The translations under genes and the position numbers were made by a program. Below the pieces are notes generated by a model. The model had not been told where the DNA came from. It saw only the letters and a program-made list of their open reading frames with translations, and did not search any database. A DNA stretch of 64,000 nt from Kappaphycus alvarezii (lineage: Eukaryota; Rhodophyta; Florideophyceae; Gigartinales; Solieriaceae), in NCBI GenBank assembly GCA_002205965.3, contig NADL03000005.1, forward strand, positions 930,001-994,000, given 5' to 3'. This document shows, in pieces, positions 33,736-46,375 of this stretch (position 1 is its first letter; every line of letters starts with the position of its first letter).

Positions 33736-35760
33736 TTGAATCAAACAAAAAGGTCCATTGTGTCCACCATCAGATCGAATGCAACGTTCATTGAAACATT
33801 CTCCCCTGCATTCGAGAGAAATCACAAGGGTCTTCTCATTGTCAAGGGTACAATTGCTGGTGGGCCAGCAAAAATCCTCATAGACCCTGGTGGTGAGATC
33901 AACTTCTTGAGTGAATCATTTTGCAAGAAACATCAAATAAAGACCCGAGATTCCAGAGAGCTTGCTGAAATGGCCAACGGTGCGGACCAGATACTTCAAG
34001 AATGGTAAATGCTGTCAGTGTACATATTAACGCCTATACTGAACCTCTGTACTTTGCGTAAGCCCATTGAAGCGTTATGATGCAATTCTTGGGAAAAATG
34101 GTGCCCTCGCATGGGGCAAAAATCAATTGCCTTAATAATGAGGTGAAATCGAACATAAGGGAAATTCATTCATATTTATTGCTGATGATGCCGTAGTGAG
34201 TCCTTTTGTATCTTTCAATACCATAGTTAGTGATTTCGATGAGAAAAAAGAGTTATTTGCAGTTTTACTTAGACCTTTACATTCTAGTGAACCAAGAGCA
34301 CCAATATACTCTCGACATACAGAAGGTTTTGGAAGAATTGCTGATGTTTTCCAGAGAACTCCCAAGAGGTTTGCCACCGAGAAGGAAACAAGACTTTGAA
34401 ATAGAATTAAAGGAAGGAGCAGAACCACAGAAGAAAGGTCTCTATAGACTTTCTGACAAAGAGATGTCAGAACTCCGAAAACAGTTGGACGAGCTACTGA
34501 AGCTGAGTTTATAAGACCTAGTAAGAGCCCCTGGGGAGCTCCTATTCTATTCGTGAGCAAGAAGGATGAAGTCTACGGATGTGTGTGGATTACAGAGCCT
34601 TAAACCGGCTTACTGTAAAAAACAGCTATCCCTTACCACGAATTGACGACATTTTCGACCAGCTTAAAGGAGCAAAGTTCTTCAGCAAAATTGATCTTAG
34701 ATCTGGTATCACCAGATTAGACTACACGAAGATTCGATTCCATTTACCGCCTTCAGAACACGATACGGGCACTTTGAATTTCTTGTTCTGCCGTTTGGAC
34801 TCACTAATGCCCAGCAACTTTCATGAACCTAATGAATGATATTTTCAAGGATCAGCTCGACTTATTTGTGATCGTCTATCTGGATGATATTCTCATATAC
34901 AGTAAGACATGGAAGATCATTGGATCATGTTGAACTGTACTCAAATCCTGAGAAAAGAAAAGTAGTTTGGCAAATTATATAAATGTGTTTTTGAGTTACA
35001 GAAGTGGAGTACCTGGACACATCATTTCTCAATGCGGTATTTCTGTTGATCCAAATAAGATAAATGCAGTCATGGAAAGGTAAGTAACAAAAATAGCAAC
35101 AAGTACAGTCTTTTCTTGGTTTTTTCAATTATCACCGGAGACTCATAAAAGGCAGTTCAATTCTTGCTAAAATCCTGAAAGAATTGACGAAAAATCGTGA
35201 ATTTCTAATGGAGCCGCTCCAAGATGATGCATTCAAAGTACTCAAGCAAACACTTTGCAGTGCACCAGTTCTCAGAAGTTTCGACGCTTCACTGCCTAAC
35301 TACGTAACCACACATGCGTCACAGTATGCAATTGGCGCAGTGCTGGAACAGTAAGAATCAAGTTCTAGAAGGCCGGTCGCTTTTGCGTCCAGGACTTCTA
35401 CTAATGATGCTGAACAAAACTATGCGGCCCATGAAAGGGAACGTGTGGCCATTTTAGATTCCCTCAAATGGTGTATAATCCTACCTTTACGGTAATTCAT
35501 TAACCGTTTTAGATTCCCTCAAATGGTGTATATCCTACCTTTACGGTAATTCATTAACCGTTTATTTGGACTAATATCCCCTAAGATACTAGAAACCCAA
35601 TAAAAATTGTCCCTGAGACAAGGGAGATGGCTGAAACGATTAGCTAATTTCGACTTCAAGATAATCCCTATCTCAGGAAAATCAAATGTAGTGGCCGACA
35701 TACTATCGAGGCAATCACAAGATGTTCCGTTACCTGACCAGCCGAACAATTCAGTACTCC
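33736..35760 (+). pseudogene. pol: chromovirus protease-RT-RNase H
   Basis: Protease: AKILIDPGGEINFLSESF, where the catalytic D-S/T-G is D-P-G. RT: LPRGLPPRRKQDFEIELKEG (34360), [20 protein letters not shown] and [13 protein letters not shown] (34579-34720), then [13 protein letters not shown] with an intact YLDD at 34877-34888. RNase H: APVLRSFDASLPNYVTTHAS, AIGAVLEQ then a stop, NYAAHERERVAILDSLKWC and the end block SGKSNVVADILSRQ (to about 35715). A 55-bp tandem duplication at 35452-35560 splits the 'LKW...YLYG' part of RNase H. Domain order is canonical for Ty3/gypsy. Stops and frameshifts throughout. Confidence 0.9.
35452..35560 (+). repeat. 55-bp tandem duplication in RNase H
   Basis: TTTTAGATTCCCTCAAATGG... 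is repeated after 55 bp, with one base missing in the second copy (GTGTATAATCC versus GTGTATATCC). It disrupts the coding frame. Confidence 0.85.
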
Positions 35761-37440
35761 AAGAATTCATTACCAAGAAATCCTCAGACTCAAATAACAT
35801 TTCGAACATATCATTCACGAACAATGAGTTAGTGGCGTTGGCAGAAGATTATGGTGGGGATGAGAACCTCAGAACCCGTTATCAAGATCCGAAAGCTCCC
35901 TTTGGGCGTCTAGGGATGCTTCTACTTAGAAAAAGATCTGTGTACCAGAAGGACAGTTTAGTGTCAAGCTCCTGCATGACTATCAATTCACGCCCAAGAC
36001 GGTACACCTAGGAATAAGCAAAACTATCAACAGAATATCAACAAAGTTTTATTGGAAAAATTTAAGATCTGATGTAATCCGTTACGTTTGTTCCTGCCAA
36101 TGCCAAAGTACCAAAGTACCCGCAGGTCTCTTACTGTTAGTGCAATTTCACTTCTTTGCCTTTTTATGACAGCTGACAACTCGCAAAGAGGATTACAGTT
36201 ATAACTGTACTTCACGGTTCAACCTAGAACTTGACCGTTACGTTTATGCACTGTACGGTGCTGTAAGCTTGAGCTGATCTACTTTAGATCAGCTCAAGCA
36301 AGTTTAGGGTTAGAAACTCACCGTCGTCTACATGTCTTCTGGAAACTTCCTTCGATCAACAGAAAGCATCAGTCGACTCGCCTTGAAGTCTATATAAGCC
36401 CCGGTCTCTCTCCATATAGTAAAGTTCCTTACCACCTTCTCCTCTCTCATCTCTCCTTCTCGGTCCCTCACTCTTTCTACCCCTCTCTCTCTCTCTCCTG
36501 CTCTCCCGCTCCCCCCTGACTCCTGCCTGGCTCCCTGGCTCCCTCTCTCTCGTTCTGTTCATCATTTACAACCACTAGAACCACCGAAAACCAAATGTAC
36601 CCACCTAACCATGGATTTCATCACACCTCTCCCAAAATTGAAAAATGGAAATAACGGCGTTTTGACAGTCGTAGATAGAATTCCTAAGATGATCAGAATA
36701 ATACCAACGAAACCAAACACATATGCTCCTGAAAAGGCTCTGCTGTTCAAGAATCACGTATAAATACTTCATGGATTATCAGAGAGTATCGTATGTAACC
36801 GAGATCCCATCTTGATGAGCAAGTTTTAGACAAAATTTTTTGCTCTACTAGGAACTGAGATATCCCCTTCCTTTGAATACCACACACAAACTGATGGACA
36901 GTCGGCAATAACGAACAGGAAAATAGGGGAAATGATCCGTGCTTTCTTTAGCTTCGACAAATCAGATTGGGATAACTACCTGGTAGACTTTGAAGTTGCT
37001 TACAACTCCTCTGTGAATGTAACCACAAATTTCTCACCATTTTTCCTAAATTATTGAATTCAACCATGAACAGTACCCTTAGATGTTTTAGCGTCAGAAA
37101 ATCCAGCGGCAGCAGGTTTCCTAAAAGATATGCAAAAAGCACTAAGTAAAGCCGAGAATAAAATCCGAAAATCTAATGAATCTACCGCAAAATATGTAAA
37201 CAAGAAGAGAAGACCTTCTACGTTGAGGATTGGTGATAATGGTTGGCTATCAACAATGAATTTATCACTCGAAGATGCGCCTGGATCCCGCAAACTGAAC
37301 CCAGATTATTGCGGTCCCTTTTAAATCACAGAGGGTATTAACAGTGTGGCATATCGTCTGCAGTTATCTCAACCGACTATTGACAGGGGAATACATAACG
37401 CGTCCACGCGAGCCTCTTAAAACAGTTCTTTGAAGATGAA
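35761..37440 (+). pseudogene. pol: chromovirus integrase, split by a nested LTR
   Basis: The zinc-binding part (LLHDYQFTPKTVHLGISKT, YWKNLRSDVIRYVCSCQCQ) ends at AGLL, where the solo LTR at 36135-36574 interrupts it. The core resumes as THLTMDFITPLPK (first Asp), CNRDPILMSKF (second Asp), and YHTQTDGQSAITNRKIGEM. In the last the usual DGQ-S/T-E glutamate is replaced by alanine. Then WDNYLVDFEVAYNSSVNVTT, a C-terminal domain (STLRIGDNGWLSTMNLSL, RKLNPDYCGPF) and more stops. Integrase would insert cDNA; this copy lacks a full DDE triad. Confidence 0.85.
36135..36574 (+). mobile_element. solo LTR (family S), copy 2, nested in integrase
   Basis: Starts TGTTAGTGCAATTTC and ends TTTACAACCA, interrupting integrase between AGLL and the MDFIT core. 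It has a 13-bp hairpin CTTGAGCTGATCT/AGATCAGCTCAAG (36268-36298), a good TATA box (GTCTATATAAGCCCCGGTC, about 36390) and a CT-rich leader. It corresponds along its length to the inverse of 28416-28877. A target duplication is not clear. Confidence 0.7.
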
Positions 37441-37680
37441 TTAAGCCGACAAATTCCACCTCCGCCACCTCTCCAATTTCAGGATGGACATAAGGAATAC
37501 GAATTTGAATCTATACTCGCTCACAAGAAAAAACGTGGAAAAAATAATTTCCTTGTCAAATGGAAGGGGTACGGAGATCATGAGAACTCGTGGCTTCCCG
37601 AATCATACCTAAATAATGCACAAGAACTTTTGAATAAGTACAAGCAGAACGTCAAGAATCGGGACGATTCTTCTCTGTAA
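37441..37680 (+). CDS. chromodomain at the chromovirus pol C-terminus
   Basis: An uninterrupted frame to TAA at 37678-37680, with QIPPPPPLQF, EYEFESILAHKKKRGKNN, FLVKWKGYGDHENSWLPE and SYLNNAQELLNKY. This is a canonical chromodomain (Y/F, W-K-G-Y and S-W aromatic positions, C-terminal helix). In chromoviruses it steers integration towards modified histone tails. It is the only intact domain of this element, and reads as the end of pol after several upstream lesions. Confidence 0.85.
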   Translation, partial: LSRQIPPPPPLQFQDGHKEYEFESILAHKKKRGKNNFLVKWKGYGDHENSWLPESYLNNAQELLNKYKQNVKNRDDSSL

Positions 37681-37690
37681 GGGGGAGTGA
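37681..37690 (+). other. polypurine tract
   Basis: GGGGGAGTGA lies directly between the pol stop codon and the TG of the 3' LTR, the place and composition of a plus-strand priming site. Confidence 0.7.
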
Positions 37691-38186
37691 TGTTGTATTT
37701 CACTTCACAACCCTTACAGCTTTACACGAATTCACTACAGCTATTGTACTTTACATACAGGGCTACTAGGCTTTTGCTGTCAATTTACTTTTCCTTACAG
37801 TTCTGATCACAGCTTTTGACCCCATTGGTACACTTGGAATTTTTACGAAACGAGTTGCACACTGGGACATTACATCATTGGTTTACCAATCAAAAAGTTG
37901 CTTTGCTATCCATGCCACCTGAACCAATGTATTTCTAGCATCTTCTTTGAATATGTCACTCGTGACGACTACAATTCTGAAAGCGCTACTTACAATACGA
38001 TCATGTCTGTTTTACGAGAAAACCTTTGAATTAGCTATTGTTAGACTGCATTTTCCTTTAGTATATAGCTATCTTCAGTTCTATATAAACCCTGGTTTGG
38101 AGCGGCCGGCTTGACCCAGCTACACTCAACCAAAGGTTCAACCACAGTTCTACCTAGATTTGTTCGTGTGCGCTTAACACCCCACA
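37691..38186 (+). repeat. chromovirus 3' LTR
   Basis: 496 bp, TGTTGTATTT...CCCCACA, followed by the target duplication GTAAC. It retains a TATA box (CTATATAAACC, about 38080). Confidence 0.9.
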
Positions 38187-38191
38187 GTAAC

Positions 38192-41100
38192 AAAGAAGTA
38201 TGGAGGGCAACTGATTCAATTTCCAACAATTTTCGTCCCACTGGTAACAGCGCTGTGATAGGGATGGATTGGCGACAGAAGTACAGCAGGAGGCAGGTGC
38301 GGGGAATGGCGAGCACTTAAGTCAACTAACTGGAGATTTCGCCTCGCTTTCAGCGGGGCTGTTGTCGGGATAGCCTGGAACAGATGTTCAGCGGAGATTG
38401 GGCTGAGATGAAATTGAATGAATGTTAAGGGAGTGTCAATTCATTTTTAGCTGCGTTGTGGCTGGGATTTACGCACAATAGATGACCAGTGAAAAGCATG
38501 GAGGGATATTCAAGCGCCCGATACAATCTTGAACCAATACGTGCTGTGACCGGCTTGTGGAGGTGCTCAGACCAAGGAGGCTTGAAGCCCAGATCAAGAC
38601 AGTTTCGGAAAAAAATCTGGCGCAGAGATACAGTCGGTGTCAGAAGATGATTTAGGGCTGTCAGTAATTTACTTAAATTCCAGTGCTAGGAAAGATGGTC
38701 AGAATGTATCGATACCTACTTGAAAGGTTGAGCAGTGAAAATACAAGACTGGAAGAGCATTGAGCCATTAACCAGGCAAGCGAAAAGGCGCAGAGTCAAA
38801 AGAAAGTGTGTCAATTGCTAGAGTTGAGCCCTACGAAATGCGACTGATTAAGGAAAGCGGTAATACGGTTATCCGCTATAATATAAAGTTGCAGCCTCTC
38901 AGTGAAAAAAAGGTGGATGTACGCGAAAAGGGGAGGAATATCGTTGCTAAAAAGAGCAATACCGGAACAAAAAAGGTTTGGTTCTCATCTTGCGGTTTTG
39001 TCGGGCTTGAATTTCATTCCTTGAAATCGGGAATCCCCCACTAGTGAGGATCTCATTGGAGATTCGTCGAGTCACACACCAGAAGATGTTGAAGCATAAA
39101 AATTTCATGGTTGGTTCTCCTCTCCCGTTAAATCGGTACTGAATTTTTTATATTATTCTGCTTACGACAAGTTTTCGGAAAGGCTGAAATCCGAATTGAT
39201 TTTCTAGATTATTTCAGCCGCCTTTCGGGGTCATTTGTTGGAGCTTACAGAGAACACGGACATCATTTGTCAGGCCCCTTTCTGGCATGTTTCCTTTTTG
39301 GTCAGTACCAAACATTCAGTGCTTTCTATGCGCCGTCATGATTTCTCTGCCAATCTCCATCGGCCAAGTGGATATTTTACTTTTACACGTAGCAGACGTG
39401 GTAACACTAAAAGTCAAGGGAAATTACTTTCTGCCTTGACTTATCCGTGCAATTTCCCAGCTCTCTACGTAACCGTTTCGAATCATTAGGCTGGAAACGC
39501 GGTTTTTGAGCAAAGATTTGCATAAACATTTGCTTACGGGATTTCGCTTTGTGTAGGGATGGGAAACACTCAAGGTTACTGCCTCGTTCCAAGTGGTACA
39601 CAGTGGGTAGCACCACGTGTACAGATGTTCAGTATACAGTAGACAGTATTAGAGTAGGTGGTGGCACATCCAGGGCACATGGTATTGTAAACCATGTCGT
39701 TTATAGTAGAAATGTTTTCTAGAGGCGAAAATATCTAGTTAATCCCCGGGCTATTAGAGCCCGCGGACGGGGCACCTGTATATAGCAATGGTGTAGTCTC
39801 CTCCCCCCTAATTATAAATGATCTCTTTCCGCCTGAAGCTCACACTCTTAAGCAGCCCCTACTCTCCTTTGTAGAATCAGCCTTCCCTTGTCGTCTGAGT
39901 TTAGCTGGTAGGACATGTAGGTGGTTGTAGCTGGAAAGCTACTGTACAGTACTGAAGTCGTGACATGGCTTCTTAAAGGGGTGGAAACGGGGTATCCGCC
40001 CCAACAAAGCCGCACTGGCATCACGCCGGTCTACTGAGAAACCCCGTTTGCGCATTCAGTAGTAAATCCATGAGGTCTCTTCACAGGACACTCAAGTCGG
40101 GTAGAGCTCATACCAAATTCTCTACCAAGACAAGGGGCTAATGTAGCTCGAAAAGATACCAAAGTAGAAAGGAGTATTTGGACACCAGTTGTGGTTTATC
40201 CATCCTACGAGAGACCAGGAGTTTCCAGATCTCGCTATATTTTCTGTCTCGTCCCTCGCCTTTCTCTCAGTAGACCAAGAATATTCTGTTTGTGGGTCCT
40301 GGCGTCATAAGGTTTCTTTTCGTGGAATAGTAGCACCTTTAAAATCTCGTCCTGGGTATAACGCAAGTTACATGTGCTTCGCACATCAAAGTAGAAGTTT
40401 CCTCCGCGACACTGCTACATTACTAATTTACAGCTAGGGTAGTGCAATACAGTACAGTAGACGAAATCGCTATAAACTCGAAGTACCCATTTATATTTAG
40501 TAAAAAAGATCAAGCATTTTCCTGATTCCCCATCTGTTTTGATATGCTTCAGGGCGTCAAATATAATCATGGACCCCGTTCTAAGATACCTCAAGGAGAA
40601 GAGACAGTATCTATAAACAAGTAAGCTAGTTCGCATAACTGCACGAAAAACTATAAGATAAAGCGATTATAGAGATTTTCAAAATACTTTACCACTTTGT
40701 AACATCGCATATTTTCTATTTACTTAATGAGAGGCGGAAAATATATTTTTAGAGACAATGTATGTATCCCAAGCCTAAAGTTTCCATTCTATCAAGATTC
40801 TATCTTTTATTAGGGCGACCCTTTTTTCCCTTCCCTGAATTATTAATTGCATACAATTAAATTAAAAATTACTTTCTTGTACCCTAAGAAACTTATTAAT
40901 GGTGTCAAAATCCGGGCTCTTCGACGGAAAGTTCAAAACATTAACTTCATGTCACTGTATCACTAGGTCATCACTTCAGGACTGTGCGCAGTTCCTCATA
41001 CTCCTGTAAAATGTAGTCTACCACCAGTGCATATCTGTCATAGCACTTCCCTTATATGGGGCACATGTTTTCGTCTTATGAGGACAAACTCTTTAAGATA

Positions 41101-44100
41101 TCAACATTAACAAAAGCTGTACCAATTTAAAATTTTCGGGGATCGAAAATAATTCCTAACAAAGGAACTCCGCAACCATATAATTGCAGTAAATAAGCTC
41201 GCTTTATCTTAAAATCTACTAAACTTCGGCTAAAGCGTCCACCTACAGGTGCTAAATTGGTAAAATGTGGCAAATTGACGCTGAAATGAAAGCTAATCGG
41301 GAAATAAAAGCGGTTAATACCCTGACCAGCGTTAAAGTTTCCAAAAAAATTTCCAATCTAATTCAGTACTGTTGAAAGTATGTTCTAGATCTAAAAGTAT
41401 AAGGAAAATATTTTAATGAATTTAGCCCTAATTTTTGTCATCATATGAAGACAATGGTCCAATTGACACTATATTTTGCGATAAATAGAGGTCAAAAATC
41501 ATCTCAGAGTATCTGAAAGTACTTCTCCAAGTTTTCCTTTTTCTCACATTCTGATCAAAACGGATACCTCGATATATCATATTGTTCTCCAAGCTATGAA
41601 AATGGTCGATCATGCAGAAGATTACAAACATTCCTTCTTCTTCGTTCCGATACAGTTTACTGTACACACACAACTCTTTTTTTCCTTGTGTACTTGTGTC
41701 ACTAGCGGCAGAAGTTTCATTTCCTTATAATTAAGATGAAATTCTGCACGCAAAATCAACTGCTTTACACGAAAAAAACCAAAAAGTAAGTCCAAAACTA
41801 CTTGCAGCCCTTTGGCTGGCTTTCCATCCTGTGAAGTCTGCCTCAGCAATATGAAAATTTGTTTCTTGCTCATTTTTCTTGTTTTTTGAGGTGCTGCCGC
41901 ATTTAATTTCCTGATTCGCTTGAATTACTCATGAAAATATTCCGAAGAATTTTTGATAATATGGGCAGTCTCTACGATTTTTACGCAATCGATGGGAAGG
42001 CCCACACTTTGTCCTTTTTCAAAGTTGAAAGCAGCTTTCCTCGAGGCATTTCTTCCGCCCTATGCTCAGTTTATCCTTTTTATTCGGTTCACCGAAGCTA
42101 AAATATGAGAAGGGCTTTATTTGATCTATATAGATTGCAAAGAAAGTTGAATTTGGAAAGTTTTAACGTGAAATTGGAAATTTTAAAGTTTTTTTTCCTC
42201 ATAGTTTTCCGCATGTTTATGCGGATTCATCTTATTAGAGATACTTTATTTCATTTCATGAATCTGAAAAGAGGTTCAAATATTGAACCCAGGGCTTTAT
42301 TTTTTATCAGAACTGGAGGAACTCGGACAAAGCAAATATTCCTTTGACAATCCATACAAGTAAACACTTTTCATTTAATCTATTTCATGTACTGTACAGC
42401 CAGATCTCTGCAATAGAATGCTACAGAAGAAAAGAATATTTTCCAGTTCGCAATGTGTTTCAATCGCAAAATATTATATAATTCCATTATTTTCATTAAG
42501 ATAATTTATTTGAAAACTTAATGTACTTATGCAAAATGTTTTGAATGTACTGCCCATTACTTGCCCTTCAAACCGACCAGTTGTTTTATGGGGCGAATAA
42601 ATTGGAGTAACAGAATACTCCTGTCCGCTTGAGATAAATCGAGGTGGTTTGCTATTTGAAAGGACCCCCACTTTTAAAAAATCTACAAGAGGAAAACTTT
42701 CTCCGAAATTTTGTCTTCTATCTCATTAGTTTCTGTATTTAGTGAAAGAGAGTGTCTTTTCCTTGGTCTTGGGCTACAATTCTGTGAAAAAAACAATTTT
42801 ATGTGTTCCAAACACTCATATCGGAACCAGACTTGGTATCCAGACCAACAATTTCAACCTAAAACATTGCGATTCCTATCTAAACTGAGAAGATCGCGGT
42901 TAAATAAGTATAATACGTTGCATAGAGAATTTTTTGGTATCTCCACATATCATACATGTATAGTCAAATATTCAGTGATTTCAAAAATAATTGGTTATGG
43001 TCTCAATAATGATATGAAATATAATACTGTAACGATATATGAAACTATGCGACAAACAAAAATTAAATGGCTTATACGAAAATTTACGAAGCTGGCATTA
43101 AAAAGAGTGGTGTTTTCTGTTTCAGTGATTGTTTATTGTCTCGTTTCCAATTTACTTGGCAATTTGATGTGAGCTTGTTCTTTATTTCTTCGTGAGGTAC
43201 ATCATATAAGCTCATTTAAAATAAGCATCTGGGGATGCAGTTTCTATTTTACATGCGAGGATATCTGTTGACTTTATTCTAATTTCGCCTGCATAAATCT
43301 TTTTCTTCATAAGAGCTAGTTATTTGAGCCAATTTCCGTCGACTTTTTGCCTTTTAAAGTACTTGAGCCTGGTGCTCTGTGATCGTGAAAATTATCGCCT
43401 CATGAATAGAGGATATTCTTTAACGAGGGTGTGAATGTTTTCTGTGAAAGATGAATGGTTGATGTGGTTAAGATAAAGATAGAGGTGACGAGTCCTTAGA
43501 AATATGTTTGGCTTATTGCGAGTGCCGTGAAGGTTTCGAGTCTTACGAATTTTCATTTTAACTATGTTGAAGCTCTACAGTACAAAACTGAGCTTTAAAG
43601 CCGACTATGAGGTAGCTGATAAGACAGTCATCAAGCACGCGAGGTTAAGGGTGTAAATCGACGTGACTTCTCGCTGAGAGAGGATGCCTGGGGTTTGCGA
43701 AAGTGCTATTCTAAATTAACCTTCTGTATGAAATACAGTAAATGAACACTTTTACAGTAAATGAACATTTAATTTTTAATTCCGGACAAAGTTAATCTGG
43801 CAGACTTACTAACAAAGAAGAATATTCCTGTCATGGCCTCACTATAGTTTCTTCTCATAAAAGAAGCCTTATAAACTGACCCTCTAAACCGAATCATTTG
43901 CGGGATGCTAAGACTTGGGTACTAGTATGAATCTTTGGATCAGGTTTCGTATATGTCTACTTTTCGTTAGTTCAGAAATTGAATAACTAAATTACCTAGC
44001 AATTTCAGGTTGGGAGCTGGTAAAGCGAGTCTCAATTTTCAACCATTTTTAACAGCTCCCAGATCTGCAATAACATAGCTGTTGGACCTAGATTTATTGA

Positions 44101-45100
44101 CCATTTACAAGTCGTACCGCAGAGTAAGTGCTATAGTTATGCTGATTGGTCCCAATTCTAAAAAATATGTATTCCTTTGATATCTCTCGATTACTGAGAA
44201 CATTGATGCTGCCTATGCAAGCAATTGTACTACAACTGTATTCAAGCGCGCTGCAACCTGACCAATGTCCGCAGGGGAGCTTCTTAATGTCCCACAGCCT
44301 GGAAATGATATTTTAAATCTAAATATATGTGATTGAAAGTCTGACAACGTTTTGAAGAGGCGAAGTCCGAGAACAAAAGCTAAGACCTTCAAAAAATAAT
44401 GGGTTGCGTACTAATTAGAGTTTAGGATAATTTCTAAAGTGAGATCAGTTGTTCCCCGCTACTCTTCCGCTTTTATAAACCAATTCTTGAATAGATATAT
44501 TACAAGTAAATACAGGGTTTTCGCGACGATGCCTAAGAGTAACGATATGGCAAGAGCGAAAAAACTTTTAAATGTCTCTTGTCAGTGATAGCCTGACCAA
44601 AAACTGTCATAATACCAGGCGTACTGTGTACGCGGCTCAGGCTTGTGCCATTAGGCAAGCTTTGATTATAAAAGCGCTTATGTTTTGAAAAAAACTACCT
44701 GGTTTTCGGTTTTCTTTTTCTGTTGTGACTTTTGATACATTTTTCATTGATTTATTGTTCTTTTTTCAGTTCATGTTGTGGATTTTGATGTTGAAACTGT
44801 TGCAGTTGATGTTGATATCATTGTAGCTCATATTTTTATTGTCATTGATAATGATACCAACTTTCATGCCACATGATCTGCTTATATAGACTTTCCAGAG
44901 TCCCAAACTTCGAACCTTAGCCTTGCTAAGAGAAGTTTTTTGACCCTGCCGGCTACATGAACTGGTACAATTCAGTTAAAAGATGAAGAAAAGGTCCTGT
45001 GAGAGACACTATAAATACAGCCACTTAAAAGCTACTGTTTGCCCCCTTGAGAGCTAATTCGGTTCCTAGGTAGGAAGGGTTACATGGATATATTTTAGAC
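38192..45100. other. long AT-rich region, nothing recognised
   Basis: The many short open frames (for example 42711-43172, 153 codons) lack domains and resemble random AT-rich translation. TGTAC-rich palindromes occur at about 39940 and 42390. No transposon ends or RNA genes were seen. Confidence 0.45.
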
Positions 45101-45289
45101 CAAGGTCCTTCAGTCCAATCATATGTGCGGAATTGTTCCCTTGAATTTGCTCTGCTGTACTATTAGCTTCCACAGACTGGATAGATAGGGTCTTTTGGAC
45201 CGGCGTGGTTGAACCCCTACCGTCCAACCCTCTCTAGGAATGGAAGAATGAGCCCAGTCCCAGCTACCGCCCCAAGACAGCCACCCGTA

Positions 45290-46375
45290 CCCGCATACCC
45301 GTTCTGGTTTTTGGTCGCAGCGCTGCCGCTGCTTTCCTATTTGCGCATCCTCCCACTGCAACGAAGGTGACTTCAGAGCTTTGGAGCACCATGCTGCGCA
45401 GGCACCCCTGTCTCCAGTCTATGCAGACTATTTGCCCTTGAAATGCCACTAATGCTTGCAGTACCTAGATTTCCACGGTAAACATGCCACAGATTGCTGC
45501 GTCTCAGAGTTTGGACACATTCACCGCCTGAACACCGTCCGCAACCTGTTTGCGTGGAATTTTTTCCGCTCCTTCGGCCTCGATTATGAGTTTGCAGTTG
45601 AGGATCTCGTCCCTGGTACGGGTTTTAGGCCAGCGGACATCTACCTCGTGGAACCCCTGCATGAACCCGAAGCTAGGCTCCCGAACCAGCCTATTGTATG
45701 TGATGTTTCCGTGGTGTCCCCGTCGAAGCAGTCCTCATTCACGCTGCTTTCGTGAATGAGGACTGCTTAGTCGCCGGTGAGTCTGCGGCCCTATGGCGAA
45801 AACGGGCGGAAGACGTAGCTTGACTACTTCAGTACCCCAAGGAGGCGTGTTTTATCATGACCAGGGTGGTCCTTTAAAAGTTAATACCATTTCGGGGATG
45901 AAATGCAAGCTAGGATACTATAAGTGCCCACGGTTACACGTTTTGCAGTGGAATGCGGAAAAAATGATTCGTCAGAAAACTGTTCGGACAAGACCATGCC
46001 GGGTTTTCAGTAATCCCAGAAACCGCGCGGACAGAAACAACCGTACGGATCCGGTTTCAGGCCCTCACTCACCACCATACGATCCAATATCTACGACACA
46101 GGCTGTCAAGACGGTCCGTGTCCTCCCACGCTTCGGGTTTCCGATTCCAGCCCCCTTTTTTGACTCCCTTGTTGCCATTTCTTCGAATACCCCAATTTTA
46201 ATCGAATAGTTTATGTCCCGTGTTTCTAGGAATGTCACACCTCGTAAGCTACTATTAGCACGCGATTCTACCAGCGTATCAGTTGCGCCTTGTGGTCGTT
46301 GGTGGCTATGGCCATCATATCAAGACCCCACTACGCGCTGCCGATTTGGTCCGTCCAGTTAGCTTTTAGCTACAG
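45290..46375 (+). pseudogene. LINE ORF2 C-terminal region
   Basis: Frames give SSHCNEGDFRALEHHAAQ, YLDFHGKHATDCCVSEFGHI, HRLNTVRNLFAWNFFRSFGL, DLVPGTGFRPADIYLVEPL and IVCDVSVVSPSK, then after a local inverted duplication AAFVNEDCLVAGESAALWRK. The H-x2-C zinc part, R-x-AD and V-x-DV-V pattern suggests a restriction-like nuclease-type domain after the RT. YQRISCALWSLVAMAISRPH near 46270-46350 is the family tail. 45905-46000 also reads LHVLQWNAEKM, reminiscent of an AP-endonuclease start, so a second fragment may be spliced in. Dead, 5'-truncated copy. Confidence 0.65.
45726..45768. repeat. 18-bp perfect inverted repeat in the LINE coding part
   Basis: AAGCAGTCCTCATTCACG (45726-45743), a 7-nt loop, then its exact complement (45751-45768). 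It interrupts the LINE frame right after VVSPSK. Confidence 0.9.

Larger units (their letters stand above)
29845..38186 (+). mobile_element. complete but inactive chromovirus (Ty3/gypsy)
   Basis: LTRs at 29845-30341 and 37691-38186 both begin TGTTGTATTTCACTTC and end in CACA. GTAAC flanks the element on both sides (29840-29844 and 38187-38191), a 5-bp target duplication. Internal order is PBS, inserted segments, gag, protease, RT, RNase H, integrase, chromodomain and polypurine tract. All domains except the chromodomain carry stops or frameshifts, and the LTRs differ at many sites, so the insertion is old. Nested inside are LINE 3' ends (31.65-32.56 kb), a tRNA-derived repeat (31.53 kb) and a solo LTR (36135-36574). 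Confidence 0.9.

Noticed and set aside
28416..36574. The two family S LTRs as ends of one retrotransposon
   Set aside because: They are in opposite orientation, and the second lies inside the integrase of another element.
42711..43172. 153-codon plus-strand frame
   Set aside because: AT-driven composition (I, K, N, F, Y rich), no domain and no neighbouring support.
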